A stretch of 64,000 nucleotides of DNA. Origin: Hawksworthiomyces lignivorus (Eukaryota > Ascomycota > Sordariomycetes > Ophiostomatales > Ophiostomataceae). A model generated the notes under the pieces. It saw nothing but the letters and a program-made list of their open reading frames with translations, made no database searches and had not been told where the DNA came from. Shown here one piece after another: positions 25,262 to 36,123 of the stretch (position 1 is its first letter; every line of letters begins with the position of its first letter). The DNA lies in contig NTMA01000052.1 of the NCBI GenBank assembly GCA_002917075.1, forward strand, positions 186,001 to 250,000, read 5' to 3'. The translations under genes were made by a program, and so were the position numbers.

Positions 25262-27087
25262 TTCCTGATTTTTTTTTTATAGATTTTCCTTCTTTCTGCT
25301 GTTTTGTCTTGCTTCCGTTTGCTTCCCATATTTTAACGAGCCTATGTTGCATTCATTCGTCTTTAATTTTCGCTTGTTTGCATATGTTATTCGGACTGGG
25401 CATGGCGCTTTTGCAACTTGTATTTTTTGTCCGTTCTTATCTATGGCACGACATATTACGAACATTTGCTTTCCGGTATTTTTTTTTTTCGGTCAAGAGA
25501 GTTTGTCTCTCCATGTAACAATACCGTTCATGACGTTGTCTCTAGACTGCAATACATATCGTATCTTACATCTACGAAGGGACTTCGGAAGGAGCATGTT
25601 GCAGGATGACACTGCTGCCAATGAACTTTGCCTTTTTTTTTCTTGGAGACACTGTAAAAGGCCACAAAAGGGCAATAAGGGGCAATAGGGGGCACCAGGG
25701 AGATCCGAGCCTACGCAGTATACTGACCTTTTAGTTTTGGTCCTCGCATAACGGTAGCACTGGTATGTATAACGGGTTGGTGGTGACTGGCACGTTTGTG
25801 GCAGATGTAGCTGGCGTGACATCTGCGACAGTTGTTTCTTATTGTCATACGCACAATTACCTGTCCTCTTCAAAGGAAGGTTGTATTAGGGCTTCTCCTC
25901 GTCTGCGCCTGCCTAAGCCCATGTTCCATTGTCAACATACACCTTGCTGATCTCTTGATCCTGCCAGTTCCTTCTTATGTTGTCCAAAAAAAAAGAAAAG
26001 AAATAAGTATCCTGGGCAAGTGTCGACTCTTCGTGGCTTCCTCTCGTCGACGTCATCTTTACACCTGCTTGGACCTAACCTTTTTGGAGCCAGGCCCAGA
26101 CCGTTTGCACTTTCCCACTGTAGCGTCGAATACCAGGTGCCAAGCAACTAGAGCCCCGTGACTTTCAAAAGTCGGAGCTCCTTTCAATCTCTCGTTCTTC
26201 TTCATCTTCATCTTCTTTTTCTCCCTCCTCTTCCACTCAGTTTTACCTATTTATTCTCATTATCTTGGCATACACCATTTTTACTTTGTCCTGTAATAGA
26301 TTTGGTATTAATTTAATCTTTTCGGAGCACCATACAGCGGCTGTCTGTGGAGTGCTGACAAGCTTTTATTAGGTAAGTAAGACACGCCAATGGAATTCAA
26401 CAATAGCTTCTTTCTACTGGGTCGCATGTGACGTTGGCCTCCCTCCCTTACCTAGTGGATGGGTCCAGTGAACTCTCTGGGTCTCTCAATTTCCTGCCCG
26501 TTTTCTTGTTCTTTTCCTCGCTTCGGTGGCCCTCCCTATCTGGATTGGTACTCAGGCTTGATACATTACGTGGAGGTCCCGTTTGACTGGAATTTTTGGG
26601 CTTTCGTCAGCTATCGGGTGTTAATCGGGTACGAGCAGCTCCCCCTCTTTAGGTCCCACGGTTCCTGTTCCTGCTTGTCCTACATAGCTTACCTTCCGGA
26701 GATTCCGTCTTCCCGACACCGCGCAATTGTCAAGTCTAGAGCTTAGCTAAATGTTTGGATGGCCAACATGTATCTCTGAGAAGACTTATTCGGAATCCAA
26801 GACTGATACGACCGCCACCCCCTTTCTTCACCCTTCACCGACTCTCTCTGCCTCCGCGGTTTGCACGTGCTGCAGTGGTTCTCGAAATTGTCTGAGTCGC
26901 GTGACGGGGTACCTTCTATGGTTGGCACACTGGAACCGGCGACATCTACTAGGCTCTGACGGCAGCCCCTCTCAAGAGCTCGAAGACGACCGGATCTGAG
27001 CGGGATCGGTAGATTGCATAGGAAGCTCCTCTCTCTCACTACCAGCGGCCGCCATCTCTCCCCCTCTCTTTCTTTTTCTCTCTCGCC
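25262..27087. other. Intergenic region and leader of the lipase gene
   Basis: No gene seen. AGGTAAGT at 26371-26378 and CCTTACCTAG at 26446-26455 could border a 5'-untranslated intron (26373-26455) of the downstream lipase gene. The last 80 bases before 27088 are CT-rich, a common fungal leader feature. Confidence 0.4.
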
Positions 27088-30000
27088 ATGCTGCTTCTTC
27101 ACCAGATCGGTAGCGTCAAAATCGGCGACATTGTCCGCTACACAGTCACCTACACGCCTGCACACGACCGCATCCTCCCTGGCCCCGAGCATCTGTACCT
27201 CCGCATCCGGAATACTTCCAACAGCGCTCTCCGCGCCGCGTTTGTCCACGGTCCCTACACCCTCTATGTCGATGCTTACCCAGCCCACTTCGACCCCAAC
27301 GAGAAGTTTGAACAGCCGCGGCTCTATGGCGTGCCCGAGTTCGAGCCTATGCTCAAAGCCGGCGGCACCTGGACGTGCCGTCTCATCGTTCCCGAAAGCA
27401 TCCGGCACGATGCCGGGAGCGGGGGCGATGGCGGTCTAGGCGGCCCAGGCGGCTCGCCTTTCGCCCCGCCATGTGTGAGCTGGGTCATCAACATTAGCAG
27501 CCAGGTCATCTTCTCCACTTCAGCCGCGGTACACTACGAAGTCCTTCTGGCCCGTGACCCGAAATCGCTAGAAGTCGGTGGTGGAATCACAGTGGGTATG
27601 CCGGCTATCCTGGGCGGCGGCGGCGGCGGAAATGGTGGAAGTAGTAGCAGCAGCGACCCGAGTCTGGTCCTGCAGCCGGGCCGCGTGAGCGACTACCAGC
27701 GCGGTCGTGACGGCCACCACCCAGACCAGCCCAAAGGCGTCTTCTCGCGGGCCATTCGCCTCAGGGTCGAAGACACGGCGGCCTTGTGGAATAAGCCGCA
27801 GCTGCCCGGCTGGGATCACCCTCCAGGCGCCCGCGTCAGGCAGCCGCAAGGGCAGCAGCAAACAGACCCCACGCAACCAAGCCAGCATTCACATCAGCAG
27901 TCCCAACACACCCAACAGACCCAGCAGCAGCAACAGCATCGGCAGCAGGCGAAGACACCCGAACCGACGACTGAGCGTAAAAAGGTGCACCTCGTCGTAC
28001 TGACACATGGCCTGCACAGCAACTTGGGTGGTGACATGCTGTACATAAAGGAGAGCATCGACATTGCTGTACGGCAAGCTAAGGTAGATCGAAAGGCGCG
28101 CAAGGCAAAGGAACGTGCAGAAGCAGCGGCAGCAGGTAATACCTACAGTGATCAAGATGACGACGATGACGACGATGAAGAAGTCATTGTCCGCGGCTAT
28201 TCAGGGAATGCGACAAGAACGGAGAGGGGAATTAAGTATCTCGGAAAGCGCCTCGCACGATACGTACTGTCCATGACCTACCCAGATCAGCCCTATCTTC
28301 CAGTTTCCAAGGCAGTTGCTGAGAAGGCACCTGCGCACAACGGCAATGCTGCCGACGCGGCAGAGAACCACCCGTCGCACAAGCATAGTACCATTCAAAA
28401 CCTGCCAACCGAGAGCCTCCGGCACTACAAGTTCACCAAGATCAGCTTCATCGCCCACTCACTTGGTGGCCTAGTCCAGACCTACGCCGTCGCCTACATC
28501 CAAAAACACTCTCCACAGTTCTTTGACCTGATCAAGCCTGTCAACTTTATCGCCATGGCGTCGCCGTTCCTCGGCCTCAACCACGAGAACCCCATGTACG
28601 TCAAGTTTGCCCTTGACTTCGGCCTGGTGGGACGAACAGGGCAGGATCTTGGCCTGACGTGGCGCGCGCCGACTATCGCGCGCAGCGGCTGGGGTGCCAT
28701 CGTGAGCAACCTCAGCGAGAATGCTCAAAAGAAGGTACTCGGCGAAGTGCGGCCCGAGTCGAAGCCACTGCTCCGGATTCTCCCGACTGGCCCAGCGCAT
28801 ACAGCCCTGAGGAAATTCCGAAATCGCACCGTCTACTCCAACGTGGTGAACGACGGCATCGTGCCGCTGCGTACCAGCTGCCTATTGTTTCTTGACTGGC
28901 AAGGCCTCGGCCGCGTCGAGAAAGCCCGGCGCGAGGCTGGCCTGGTCGAGACCGTTGTGGGTTTCGGGTGGGCAGAGCTAGTGGGGACCAATGTGACGAC
29001 GCCACGGCCGGATAACTGGGAACTTGCTGATGAAGCCGCTGCTGGTGGACAGGCAGGTTCTGGAGCAGTTGACGGCGGCGGTGACGAAACGCCGAGCGCA
29101 GAGAGCCTCGATTCACATGAAGTTCCGCAGCCCTCCAGCAATGCCACCCAGGAGGACGACCGGCAAAGCTTGCGGGCGGTAGCCGCCTCGTCTACCTACC
29201 GCAGCGATACAGGACACCATGCCGCTGCTGTGTCATCTCCCACCGACGATGCGGGCTTCCTGTCTACGGGGTCAACTAACAATTCGAACCCGATTAGCAA
29301 CTTTTTCAATAATCTGTTCAAGAATGGGGAGCCAGCGCCGCTGGCCTCGTCTTCAGCTTCGGGCGCACAGCCATCATCGCCACTGCTGGAGTCGCCAACT
29401 GACCAACAGCCTAAGCCACAATCCCACATGACAATGTCCATGCACAGCAGTAGCAAGCAGAACAAGATCTACCAGAGGAGTCAGACGCTCCGGTCAGATC
29501 CGTCGTCATCTGCCACCAGCTCTACGAACCTGGCCGACCCGGCAACATCAAGTAAGTCTCGCGTCACAAGCGGACATGAGCTTAGCGATGAAGCCATGCA
29601 GTCCATAACTGGCGACAGCGTGTCTGCACCACCGAAGACATCGTTCTTTGAGTCGGCCACCGACCTCATCAACCCCAAGCTGCCCCCAGTCGAATTTCTG
29701 ATCGATCCCTCTAAGCGGCCCCGCACCATCTTCCACGACCGTGTTTACCATCCGACAGACATTCCACCTCCGCCGCTTAAGCGCCGGCCAACGGGGGCGT
29801 TGGCCCTGCGGAGGATCTCCTTCCAGCAGATCTCCAAAACATCGCTGACCACCAGTAGCAACGCCAGCAGGGGCTCATCGCCAAGCGCCCCTCGGCACCA
29901 AGACTCGATTATGTCGGCGCAGGACTATGATGACTTTCTGAACACGAACCCAGACCGGGAGCCGGACGAGGTGGTCGACAGCGCCAGCATGAAGGTCGAA

Positions 30001-30867
30001 GAGAAGATCGCGCGCGCGTACCACCGGGGCCTGTCGTGGCGCAAGGTGCTGGTGAAGCTGGAGCCTGACGCGCACAACAACATGATCGTCCGGCGCACGT
30101 TTGCCAACGCCTTTGGGTGGCCCGTGGTCAAGCACATGGTGGATGCGCACTTTAGCGACTCGGCCGAAGCGCGCATGCGTGACGAGGACGAGGACAACAA
30201 GGAGCGCGCGTGGCCGCTGTACGAAGCCCCAGACGAGCACGGCACTGAGACATCCACGCAGCGAGACGGCCCCCCGGGAGACGCCGGCGCAGACGGAGAC
30301 CGAGATAGCACACCGGTTGCTTCCGACAGGACTCGTCGCAAGGCATCCGAGAACCCGGTGACCCAAGAAGACGAAGCTGCAGACAAGGCAACTGACCTCC
30401 CACGGGGAAGCGCGAAGCCAAAGTCAAGGCATGAACGCGCAGACAGCGAGACGACCTGGAGCGACCGCGACTGGGCCGACTCGGCTGATGAGAGCGAGGC
30501 CGAGGATTTCTTGGCGTACAGCCATGGGACCAAGCGGGGGGTATCGGGAAAGGCTGCTGCTGCTACCAGTGCCGGAGGAACTAAAGAACCAACTTCGGGC
30601 ACGGGTGTGTCAGTGACGGCAACAGCCGGGACGACGACCGGGCCGCTGTCTCCGCTGAAGGCCGTGCTATCTAACCCGCTGAGTGGCGAGTCGTCGTGGA
30701 ACTGGAAAGAGAAGATCGTTGGCAAGCAGTCCCAGCAGCCGCGACAGAACAAGACCGGTGCCAGCAGCAGTACCAGCAGCAATACTACTCCTACCCTTGC
30801 AGCAGCTGGCACTTCTGCACTACCGCCGACAGGCCGCAAGGCCAGCGGTACCAAAGACGTGGACTAA
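27088..30867 (+). CDS. DUF676/ROG1-type lipase-like serine esterase
   Basis: One uninterrupted frame of 1259 residues from ATG 27088. Residues 1-140 form a conserved N-terminal domain (PGPEHLYLRIRNTSNSALRA); residues 300-620 are the alpha/beta-hydrolase: oxyanion-loop LTHGLHSNLGGD, nucleophile elbow AHSLGG with Ser458, FIAMASPFLG after it, and YSNVVNDGIVPLRTS supplying the acid/His end of the site. The fold matches the yeast ROG1/YDL109c lipases, which act on acylglycerols at lipid droplets or membranes. The second half is long, Ser/Thr- and Asp/Glu-rich and largely disordered, with a conserved island around KIARAYHRGLSWRKVLVKLE (about residues 970-1010). Gln/His-rich tract around residues 255-290. 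Substrate not certain. Confidence 0.88.
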   Translation: MLLLHQIGSVKIGDIVRYTVTYTPAHDRILPGPEHLYLRIRNTSNSALRAAFVHGPYTLYVDAYPAHFDPNEKFEQPRLYGVPEFEPMLKAGGTWTCRLIVPESIRHDAGSGGDGGLGGPGGSPFAPPCVSWVINISSQVIFSTSAAVHYEVLLARDPKSLEVGGGITVGMPAILGGGGGGNGGSSSSSDPSLVLQPGRVSDYQRGRDGHHPDQPKGVFSRAIRLRVEDTAALWNKPQLPGWDHPPGARVRQPQGQQQTDPTQPSQHSHQQSQHTQQTQQQQQHRQQAKTPEPTTERKKVHLVVLTHGLHSNLGGDMLYIKESIDIAVRQAKVDRKARKAKERAEAAAAGNTYSDQDDDDDDDEEVIVRGYSGNATRTERGIKYLGKRLARYVLSMTYPDQPYLPVSKAVAEKAPAHNGNAADAAENHPSHKHSTIQNLPTESLRHYKFTKISFIAHSLGGLVQTYAVAYIQKHSPQFFDLIKPVNFIAMASPFLGLNHENPMYVKFALDFGLVGRTGQDLGLTWRAPTIARSGWGAIVSNLSENAQKKVLGEVRPESKPLLRILPTGPAHTALRKFRNRTVYSNVVNDGIVPLRTSCLLFLDWQGLGRVEKARREAGLVETVVGFGWAELVGTNVTTPRPDNWELADEAAAGGQAGSGAVDGGGDETPSAESLDSHEVPQPSSNATQEDDRQSLRAVAASSTYRSDTGHHAAAVSSPTDDAGFLSTGSTNNSNPISNFFNNLFKNGEPAPLASSSASGAQPSSPLLESPTDQQPKPQSHMTMSMHSSSKQNKIYQRSQTLRSDPSSSATSSTNLADPATSSKSRVTSGHELSDEAMQSITGDSVSAPPKTSFFESATDLINPKLPPVEFLIDPSKRPRTIFHDRVYHPTDIPPPPLKRRPTGALALRRISFQQISKTSLTTSSNASRGSSPSAPRHQDSIMSAQDYDDFLNTNPDREPDEVVDSASMKVEEKIARAYHRGLSWRKVLVKLEPDAHNNMIVRRTFANAFGWPVVKHMVDAHFSDSAEARMRDEDEDNKERAWPLYEAPDEHGTETSTQRDGPPGDAGADGDRDSTPVASDRTRRKASENPVTQEDEAADKATDLPRGSAKPKSRHERADSETTWSDRDWADSADESEAEDFLAYSHGTKRGVSGKAAAATSAGGTKEPTSGTGVSVTATAGTTTGPLSPLKAVLSNPLSGESSWNWKEKIVGKQSQQPRQNKTGASSSTSSNTTPTLAAAGTSALPPTGRKASGTKDVD

Positions 30868-31080
30868 TGAGTGTCCAAATCTAATGTTGTACATAATAAG
30901 ATGACGTACATAAAGAGTAATCGCATAAAAAGGAGAGAGAGAAGAAGATGGCATAATGGGGTTTTATTTGTTTTGATATCTATACATAGCGTGTAGTCAT
31001 TATCATCATTTGATCTGTGTAGACAAGAGATTATATTCCATTCTCTCCCCGTATTAAGCTTTTGTGTTCCAAGCGCCATT

Positions 31081-32394
31081 TTATGAAGCTTCATCACCCT
31101 TGGACGACCGCCCAAACAGCCGCCGGAGACCGCCGCCGGACCGGCCATTGGGTGTCTTCGGCCGCAGGCCTCCCTGCGCATCCACGGATTTCTTGGGCCG
31201 CAGTGTTGGCGGCTGGGCCGGCAGCGAGGGTCGCCGCATTGACGACGGCGACGAAGACGGCGACATGGATGCTTGGAGCTGTGCCGGGGCCTGGGGCTGC
31301 CGCTGACCACCTCGCCTCCTGCCTGCGTCATCTGCCTGCCTGTCTCTGCCGCTGCCGCCTCTGCTGCGGCCAGATTTTCCCTCTTCTTCTTCCCACAGGA
31401 CGTCAGGGTCGCCCATGAGCTCGTAGCGGAGGCGACGCCGCTCCTGCTCGCGATCGTCGTCAAAGGCCGAGTCGAACCCGCGGTCCAGGAACGTGTCCAG
31501 CGTGCTCTGTGGCTGCTGCTGCTGCTGTTGTCGCTGCTGCTGTGATCGTTGCTGTTGCTGTGGTCGTTGTTGCTGCTGCTGCTGCTGCTGCTGTTGTTGT
31601 TGAAAGCGCCGCTCCTCAGCCTCCATCCGAGCCAGGCGCTCTGGCGGCTCGTCGGGCCAAGGCAGCGCGCGCTCCTCGTCGCCGTTGACGACGACGTACC
31701 AGCGGATGTCCTCGCCGCGCTGCAGCTGGTCGCGCAGCTGCTCGAGCCAGCCGCCGGTGCCGTTTTTGGTGGGCTTCTTGGAGCCGCCGCCGCCGCCGAG
31801 GACGCCGCCTTCGTCCGACTGCGGCCCCGTCATGGCCGGGCGCGCAGCGGCGGCGCTGGGCTTGCGGTCCTGCTGGCGCCGCAGCAGGCGCTCGTAGCGG
31901 GCGATCTCGTCGACCACGGACGCGGACAGGTCGATGCGGGCGACGTAGTCGGCCACGTAGGCGTGCGGCCGCGACACCTCGTCCAGCCGAAACGGGTCGT
32001 ACTCCTCGAGCAGCTTGACGGCGGACCACGCCTGCCGGCCCAGCACGGGGTCGCGGCCGTCTTCGCGGTCGCCCCGCACCACGCCAGGCACCTCGTCGTT
32101 GTTGTTGTCGTTGTCGTCGACGAGCGCGCCCTTGGCCTTGTCCTTTGCCGGCCGCGACCGGCTCCGCGACTGCCGCTGCCGCGCGTCGCGGTCGCCCCGC
32201 TGCTCGTCGGCGCCGTCGGGCGCGACCGGCTCGGGGAGAAAGTCAAACAGGTTGTAAAAGGAGCCCAGCAGGCTGTCCACGGTGGCGGGGCGGGCGATCC
32301 AGTCGGGCGAGGCGTCGTCGAGGTTCTGCACGATGACAAATACGCGGATGCTGGGCCTGTGCCAGCGGAAGCCGTGGCAGAGGTAGGCAGGCAT
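31081..32394 (-). CDS. FlbE-like developmental regulator with poly-Q tracts
   Basis: Frame of 437 residues from ATG 32394 (the frame stays open upstream without another ATG). The N-terminus, MPAYLCHGFRWHRPSIRVF, the following NLDDASPDWI and LLGSFYNLFDFLPE, and the later LEEYDPF, AYVADYVARID and RGEDIRWYVVVNGDEERALP match what I remember of the Aspergillus FlbE family, which acts at hyphal tips upstream of the conidiation regulator brlA. Orthology is inferred from these motifs. It is about twice the size of Aspergillus FlbE (about 200 residues) because of an acidic/Asn-rich insert and a Gln-rich block (12, 4, 3 and 6 consecutive Q) encoded by imperfect CAG/CAA runs. It converges with the lipase gene, with 213 bp between stop codons. 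Confidence 0.7.
   Translation of the reverse strand: MPAYLCHGFRWHRPSIRVFVIVQNLDDASPDWIARPATVDSLLGSFYNLFDFLPEPVAPDGADEQRGDRDARQRQSRSRSRPAKDKAKGALVDDNDNNNDEVPGVVRGDREDGRDPVLGRQAWSAVKLLEEYDPFRLDEVSRPHAYVADYVARIDLSASVVDEIARYERLLRRQQDRKPSAAAARPAMTGPQSDEGGVLGGGGGSKKPTKNGTGGWLEQLRDQLQRGEDIRWYVVVNGDEERALPWPDEPPERLARMEAEERRFQQQQQQQQQQQQRPQQQQRSQQQRQQQQQQPQSTLDTFLDRGFDSAFDDDREQERRRLRYELMGDPDVLWEEEEGKSGRSRGGSGRDRQADDAGRRRGGQRQPQAPAQLQASMSPSSSPSSMRRPSLPAQPPTLRPKKSVDAQGGLRPKTPNGRSGGGLRRLFGRSSKGDEAS
31507..31607. repeat. Interrupted CTG/CAG (poly-Gln) repeat inside the FlbE-like gene
   Basis: Runs of CTG and TTG triplets on the + strand encode Gln tracts on the - strand, broken by Arg, Pro and Ser codons. 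Likely to vary in length between strains. Confidence 0.85.
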
Positions 32395-34137
32395 GGCGCA
32401 GAGAGAGCTCGGAGGCTGCGGGGAGAGGAGGGAGAGAGGTAGTGTGAGGGAATGCGACCACAAGGAAATAAAAACCAATTGAGCCTGCCCCCAAGGTCGG
32501 GTACTTGAAACCCGCGTGAAAAAGCAGTATTGCGGATTCTGGTGCCTTGCCGCGCAAGATCGATAGCGTCGAATCAGATCCCGAGAAGCTGGATGCGAGC
32601 AAAGTACAAGAATTGGCAGACAAGTTTCGGCGAGATGACAGGGTCGAAAAGGCTCAATTGAATGAGGAATGGGCTGAACTGTGGGAGGCGGGTAGGATGC
32701 ACAAAACGATGGGTGACGGCTGAAATCGGCGGCAATGATAAGAAGCGGAAAAGAGAAACCAAAGGCGAAGCACGGATGGGTTGGTCTCTGCCTCGTACTA
32801 CCGACGTTTCTTAATTGATTACAGTACATATATTTCCACCAGCAGACGAGCTGGAGATAGCCATTGGGCGAGTACAGCCGGGAAAGACGTGAGAGAATCA
32901 GACCGGCGCTCAAAAGCGAAGGTGACGCAAATGAGAGTTGGAGCTAGAAAAGCCAAATATGTGAGAGGAAGAAGGAGTGAAGAGAAGAGAAGGTAAGAAA
33001 ACTTAAGTAAGAAAGGTAAAAAATGGGCAAAAAATAAAAGGAAGACAACGTTGAACCCCAGAGTATACCTCCTCTCCAGCCAATCAATCATGCACATCAC
33101 CTCCAATGCATCTTCGTCTGATCCTGTGTTTCAACCGCGCTTTGACTGCCGCAGCTCTGCCTGGGAAGGCCTGTCGCTGGCGTGTCTAGCTTGCATTAGT
33201 GGCGTACAGACTACGGCGTAGTACATTAATTAAACGTGTTCAATACTTTCTTATTTTGCGTGATGCTGGTGTGGACGGTGAAGATAGCAATGGCGGGGGT
33301 GGGGTGCTTTGGGAAGAGTTCTGGAAGCAGGGAATACAGTGAGATTTTCCGAGATTGAGAGCGACGGCGAGGCGGTGCTACTACGTTAATATTGAGGGCG
33401 TTCGTCGGGGGACACGGACCGCTGCCGTCTTACAGGCCAGAGACAGGCCGGGCATTAGAGGGCAGATCAAAAGACGCCAACGAATCCCTGCCTAGAAGGG
33501 CCTATTGCACGGCCGGTTTGCTTGCAAGTTTGTCGTTAATTATGACCATTATGACCATGACGGGCCTTGAATATAATATGGCATGAACAGGGGCTGTCTT
33601 TACTGGGTCTCATGAAGCAAAACGAAACCTCCGCACAAACTGCATCTCAACTGCAGCAAGACATACAGCTAACAACGCACCCTGTCTTCAGCCTTGTCTA
33701 CCCCCCGTTCTTAGCCCAAGCTTCATAAATCTGTGTAGATAACTTAGCGGTTGCGACACCCTCTTTGCTGGCGTGCCCTCAAGTCCACTTTCAAATGAGA
33801 CGGACTGTTGATTAAACGCTGTCTGCCGCTTTTGAACTCATGAAACTATGGCTTTTGTAGTGCCTGTCTGTGCCTTGAATTTTATTTTATTTTGAAATAA
33901 TTTGCATCCTTTTTATTCATAAACACTTCAAAATCATATCATAAAGCTACATCCCATAGTAATCACATCCTATTTGTAGTATTACTTATTAGCAAGCACT
34001 GTCACATAGGCCAGTACAAGCTACAAAATTCAAAATTCAAAAAGATTAAATCATCCTTGAGAATGAAAGGCAATCAAAAAGAGAAGGAATAAGAAGGATA
34101 ACACTCTCTCCCGTAGTTCTCCACAAAGGTGAGCAAA
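32395..34137. other. Intergenic region, no gene seen
   Basis: Upstream region of the FlbE-like gene (-) and 3' side of the Cys-rich gene (-). Frames are short and without domains. Sequence from 33840 to 34080 is A/T-rich. Confidence 0.5.
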
Positions 34138-36123
34138 TTACGGCACCCACACTCCAGGGCTCGCGATCGTAGCGTTCTCAAATGTCCGGCGGAGGAAGCG
34201 AGCAGGCGACGACTGGGCAGCGGCGCCGCCACAGAACGTGGCGCCGACGCATACGTTGCGCTGGCAGCAGGTCTGGAAGGCGCAGATCTCGCCGGCGGCG
34301 CAGTTGGCGCTGGTCGAGCAGTCGGCGAGCAGCGCGCACGCCGTGTCGCCGTCGACGCAGAAGCCAGTGCCCTCAGTCGTGCTGGCGCACACACATGAAC
34401 CGCCCGGCCCACACTCGGTAAAGGTCTCGCACGTCTGACCTGTGCACGTGTTGCTGGTGCAGGCGCCGTTCTTGCACACGCCGGTAGAGCACTGGTTTTC
34501 TTGTCAGCGGTCGCAAACGCATTTGGAGGCGGTTGGATTCAGTATAGAGTTGACTGAGGAGAGGGGAAGGAGAGAGGGAAGAAAAGGAGAGTGACCAGAG
34601 AAACTGTGGACCAGACAAAAAAAAATTGCAAAACAAGTGGCACTCACCTTAGCGCCGCAGCGACCGCAGTTGTTGGGATCTGACGAAAAATCCTTGGTGC
34701 ACGGCTTCTCGACGGAGCAGATGTCCTTGACGGCGTCCGGCACGTCGAAGATGTACTGGACGAGCCTGTTGCAGACCTGCTTGGCGGCGAAGTTGAGCAG
34801 CAGCGCGCCGCCGGGCAGGGCCTCTACCTCGGGGGCGCTCACGATGACGATGGCGTTGATCGTCTCCATGCACCCGGCGACCAGCTCCGCGCCGGCCGCG
34901 GCGTCGAGCAGCCAGCCGGCGCCCTTGGTCAGCAGGAAGCCCGACGCTAGGTCGCACACTGCCGAGTGCAAGCTCTTCATGAGCGTGTCGGCCAGGTCGC
35001 TCTCCGGCAGCTTGCCCTCGTAGTACTGCACGAAGGCGGCGACCGCGCTCTCAATGTCCTGGAACACGCTGCGTCGCACCAGCTCCGCCGTCTGTGGAGA
35101 GCGAGCCACCGCGTCGCGGAGCAGGGCCCGCTCGGCGAGCTGCGGCGCGGGGACTGCCGCCGCCACGGCCATGCCGACGTCGCGCGGGCCCACGTCCAGC
35201 GACGAAGCCACCACGCCCGACATGAGCGAGCCGAAGACCAGCAGGAGCAGGCACCACAGCGTGCCGGCGCCGGGGACGCGCCGAAGACTGCTAGCACCGC
35301 TGACAACCACCACGCCGGTGGCTCCGGAGCCGGCAGTGGACTTGGTCGTAGTATGTGCAGTGGCACCAGCACCGGCACCAGCTCCAGCGCCCGCTCCAGC
35401 GCCCGCTCCAGCGCCAGTAGTTGTGCCAGCGCCAGCTCCAGCTCCAGCTCCAGCTCCAGCTCCGCCGCCAGAGCCAGAACCAGCACCAGTTCCACTTCCT
35501 GCTCCATTGCTTGGACAGTACGTAGTGTACGCCGTGTACACTTCCGTCACCACCGAGCCGACTGGGCAGTTAGTGACAGTGGCAGCGCAGGATGTGATAG
35601 TATACAGCTTCGTGCTGAGAATAGTCGAAGTAGCGATAGACTGCGCTGTCGAGTTGGAATAGTGGCCGCCCGAGTGCGGCGTCGAGGACGAGCTGTGCGT
35701 TATAGGCGAGCTCGAAGACTGCATGCCCGAGCCGGAGGACACAGGCGACGAAGTACTCGACGGCGCGGCCGACGACACACCTGACGGGAGTGCGCGCGGC
35801 TTGCAGTCAGGAATGAGGTCGCTCGAGCTGCTTGTCCCTGCCTGCGTTCCGTCGCTAGTATAGGTAACTTCCTCGCAGATATCGATCAAGATGACATCGT
35901 CGGTCGACGTGACCTTGACATCTTCCTGGGTCAACGTGAACGTGTCCGTGTAAGACGGCCCGTCACAGGAGACGCCGTTGTTGCACGAGAGGACGTCTCC
36001 GTCGGTGGTGCAGGTCATACCGGGATATCCATTGAGGATGTCGCAGTTGGGTCCCGAACATGTGTAACTGATGGAAGCATCAGTTCCACACGCTGTGTAC
36101 GTGCCCTTGACGACGGTCGTCAT
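34138..36123 (-). CDS. Cys-rich repeat protein with internal hydrophobic segment
   Basis: Two exons on the minus strand, 36123-34648 and 34491-34138, joined in phase 0 across a 156-bp intron; 609 residues. N-terminal about 110 residues hold paired cysteines (TACG, SYTCSGPNC, SCNNGVSCDG). Then a Ser/Thr stretch, a Gly-Ala/Thr block of about 50 residues, a hydrophobic segment (about residues 293-312, TLWCLLLLVFGSLMSGVVA), a helical region (about 315-470) and a C-terminal Cys-rich domain (DPNNCGRCGAK, CSTGVCKNG, about 22 Cys). Such Cys-rich tails occur in secreted or surface proteins, but no signal peptide is seen at this ATG, so a further 5' exon may exist. Alternatively, two genes have been joined: the Gly/Ala-hydrophobic part resembles a GPI-anchor tail. 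Function unknown. Confidence 0.7.
35340..35500. repeat. Gly-Ala codon repeat (GCTCCA/GCGCC units)
   Basis: Short hexamer-like units on the + strand encode alternating Gly-Ala on the - strand within the Cys-rich protein gene. Confidence 0.75.

Noticed and set aside
34966..35784. A 272-codon frame on the plus strand inside the Cys-rich gene
   Set aside because: Low-complexity Ser/Arg-rich translation opposite a repetitive GC-rich exon.
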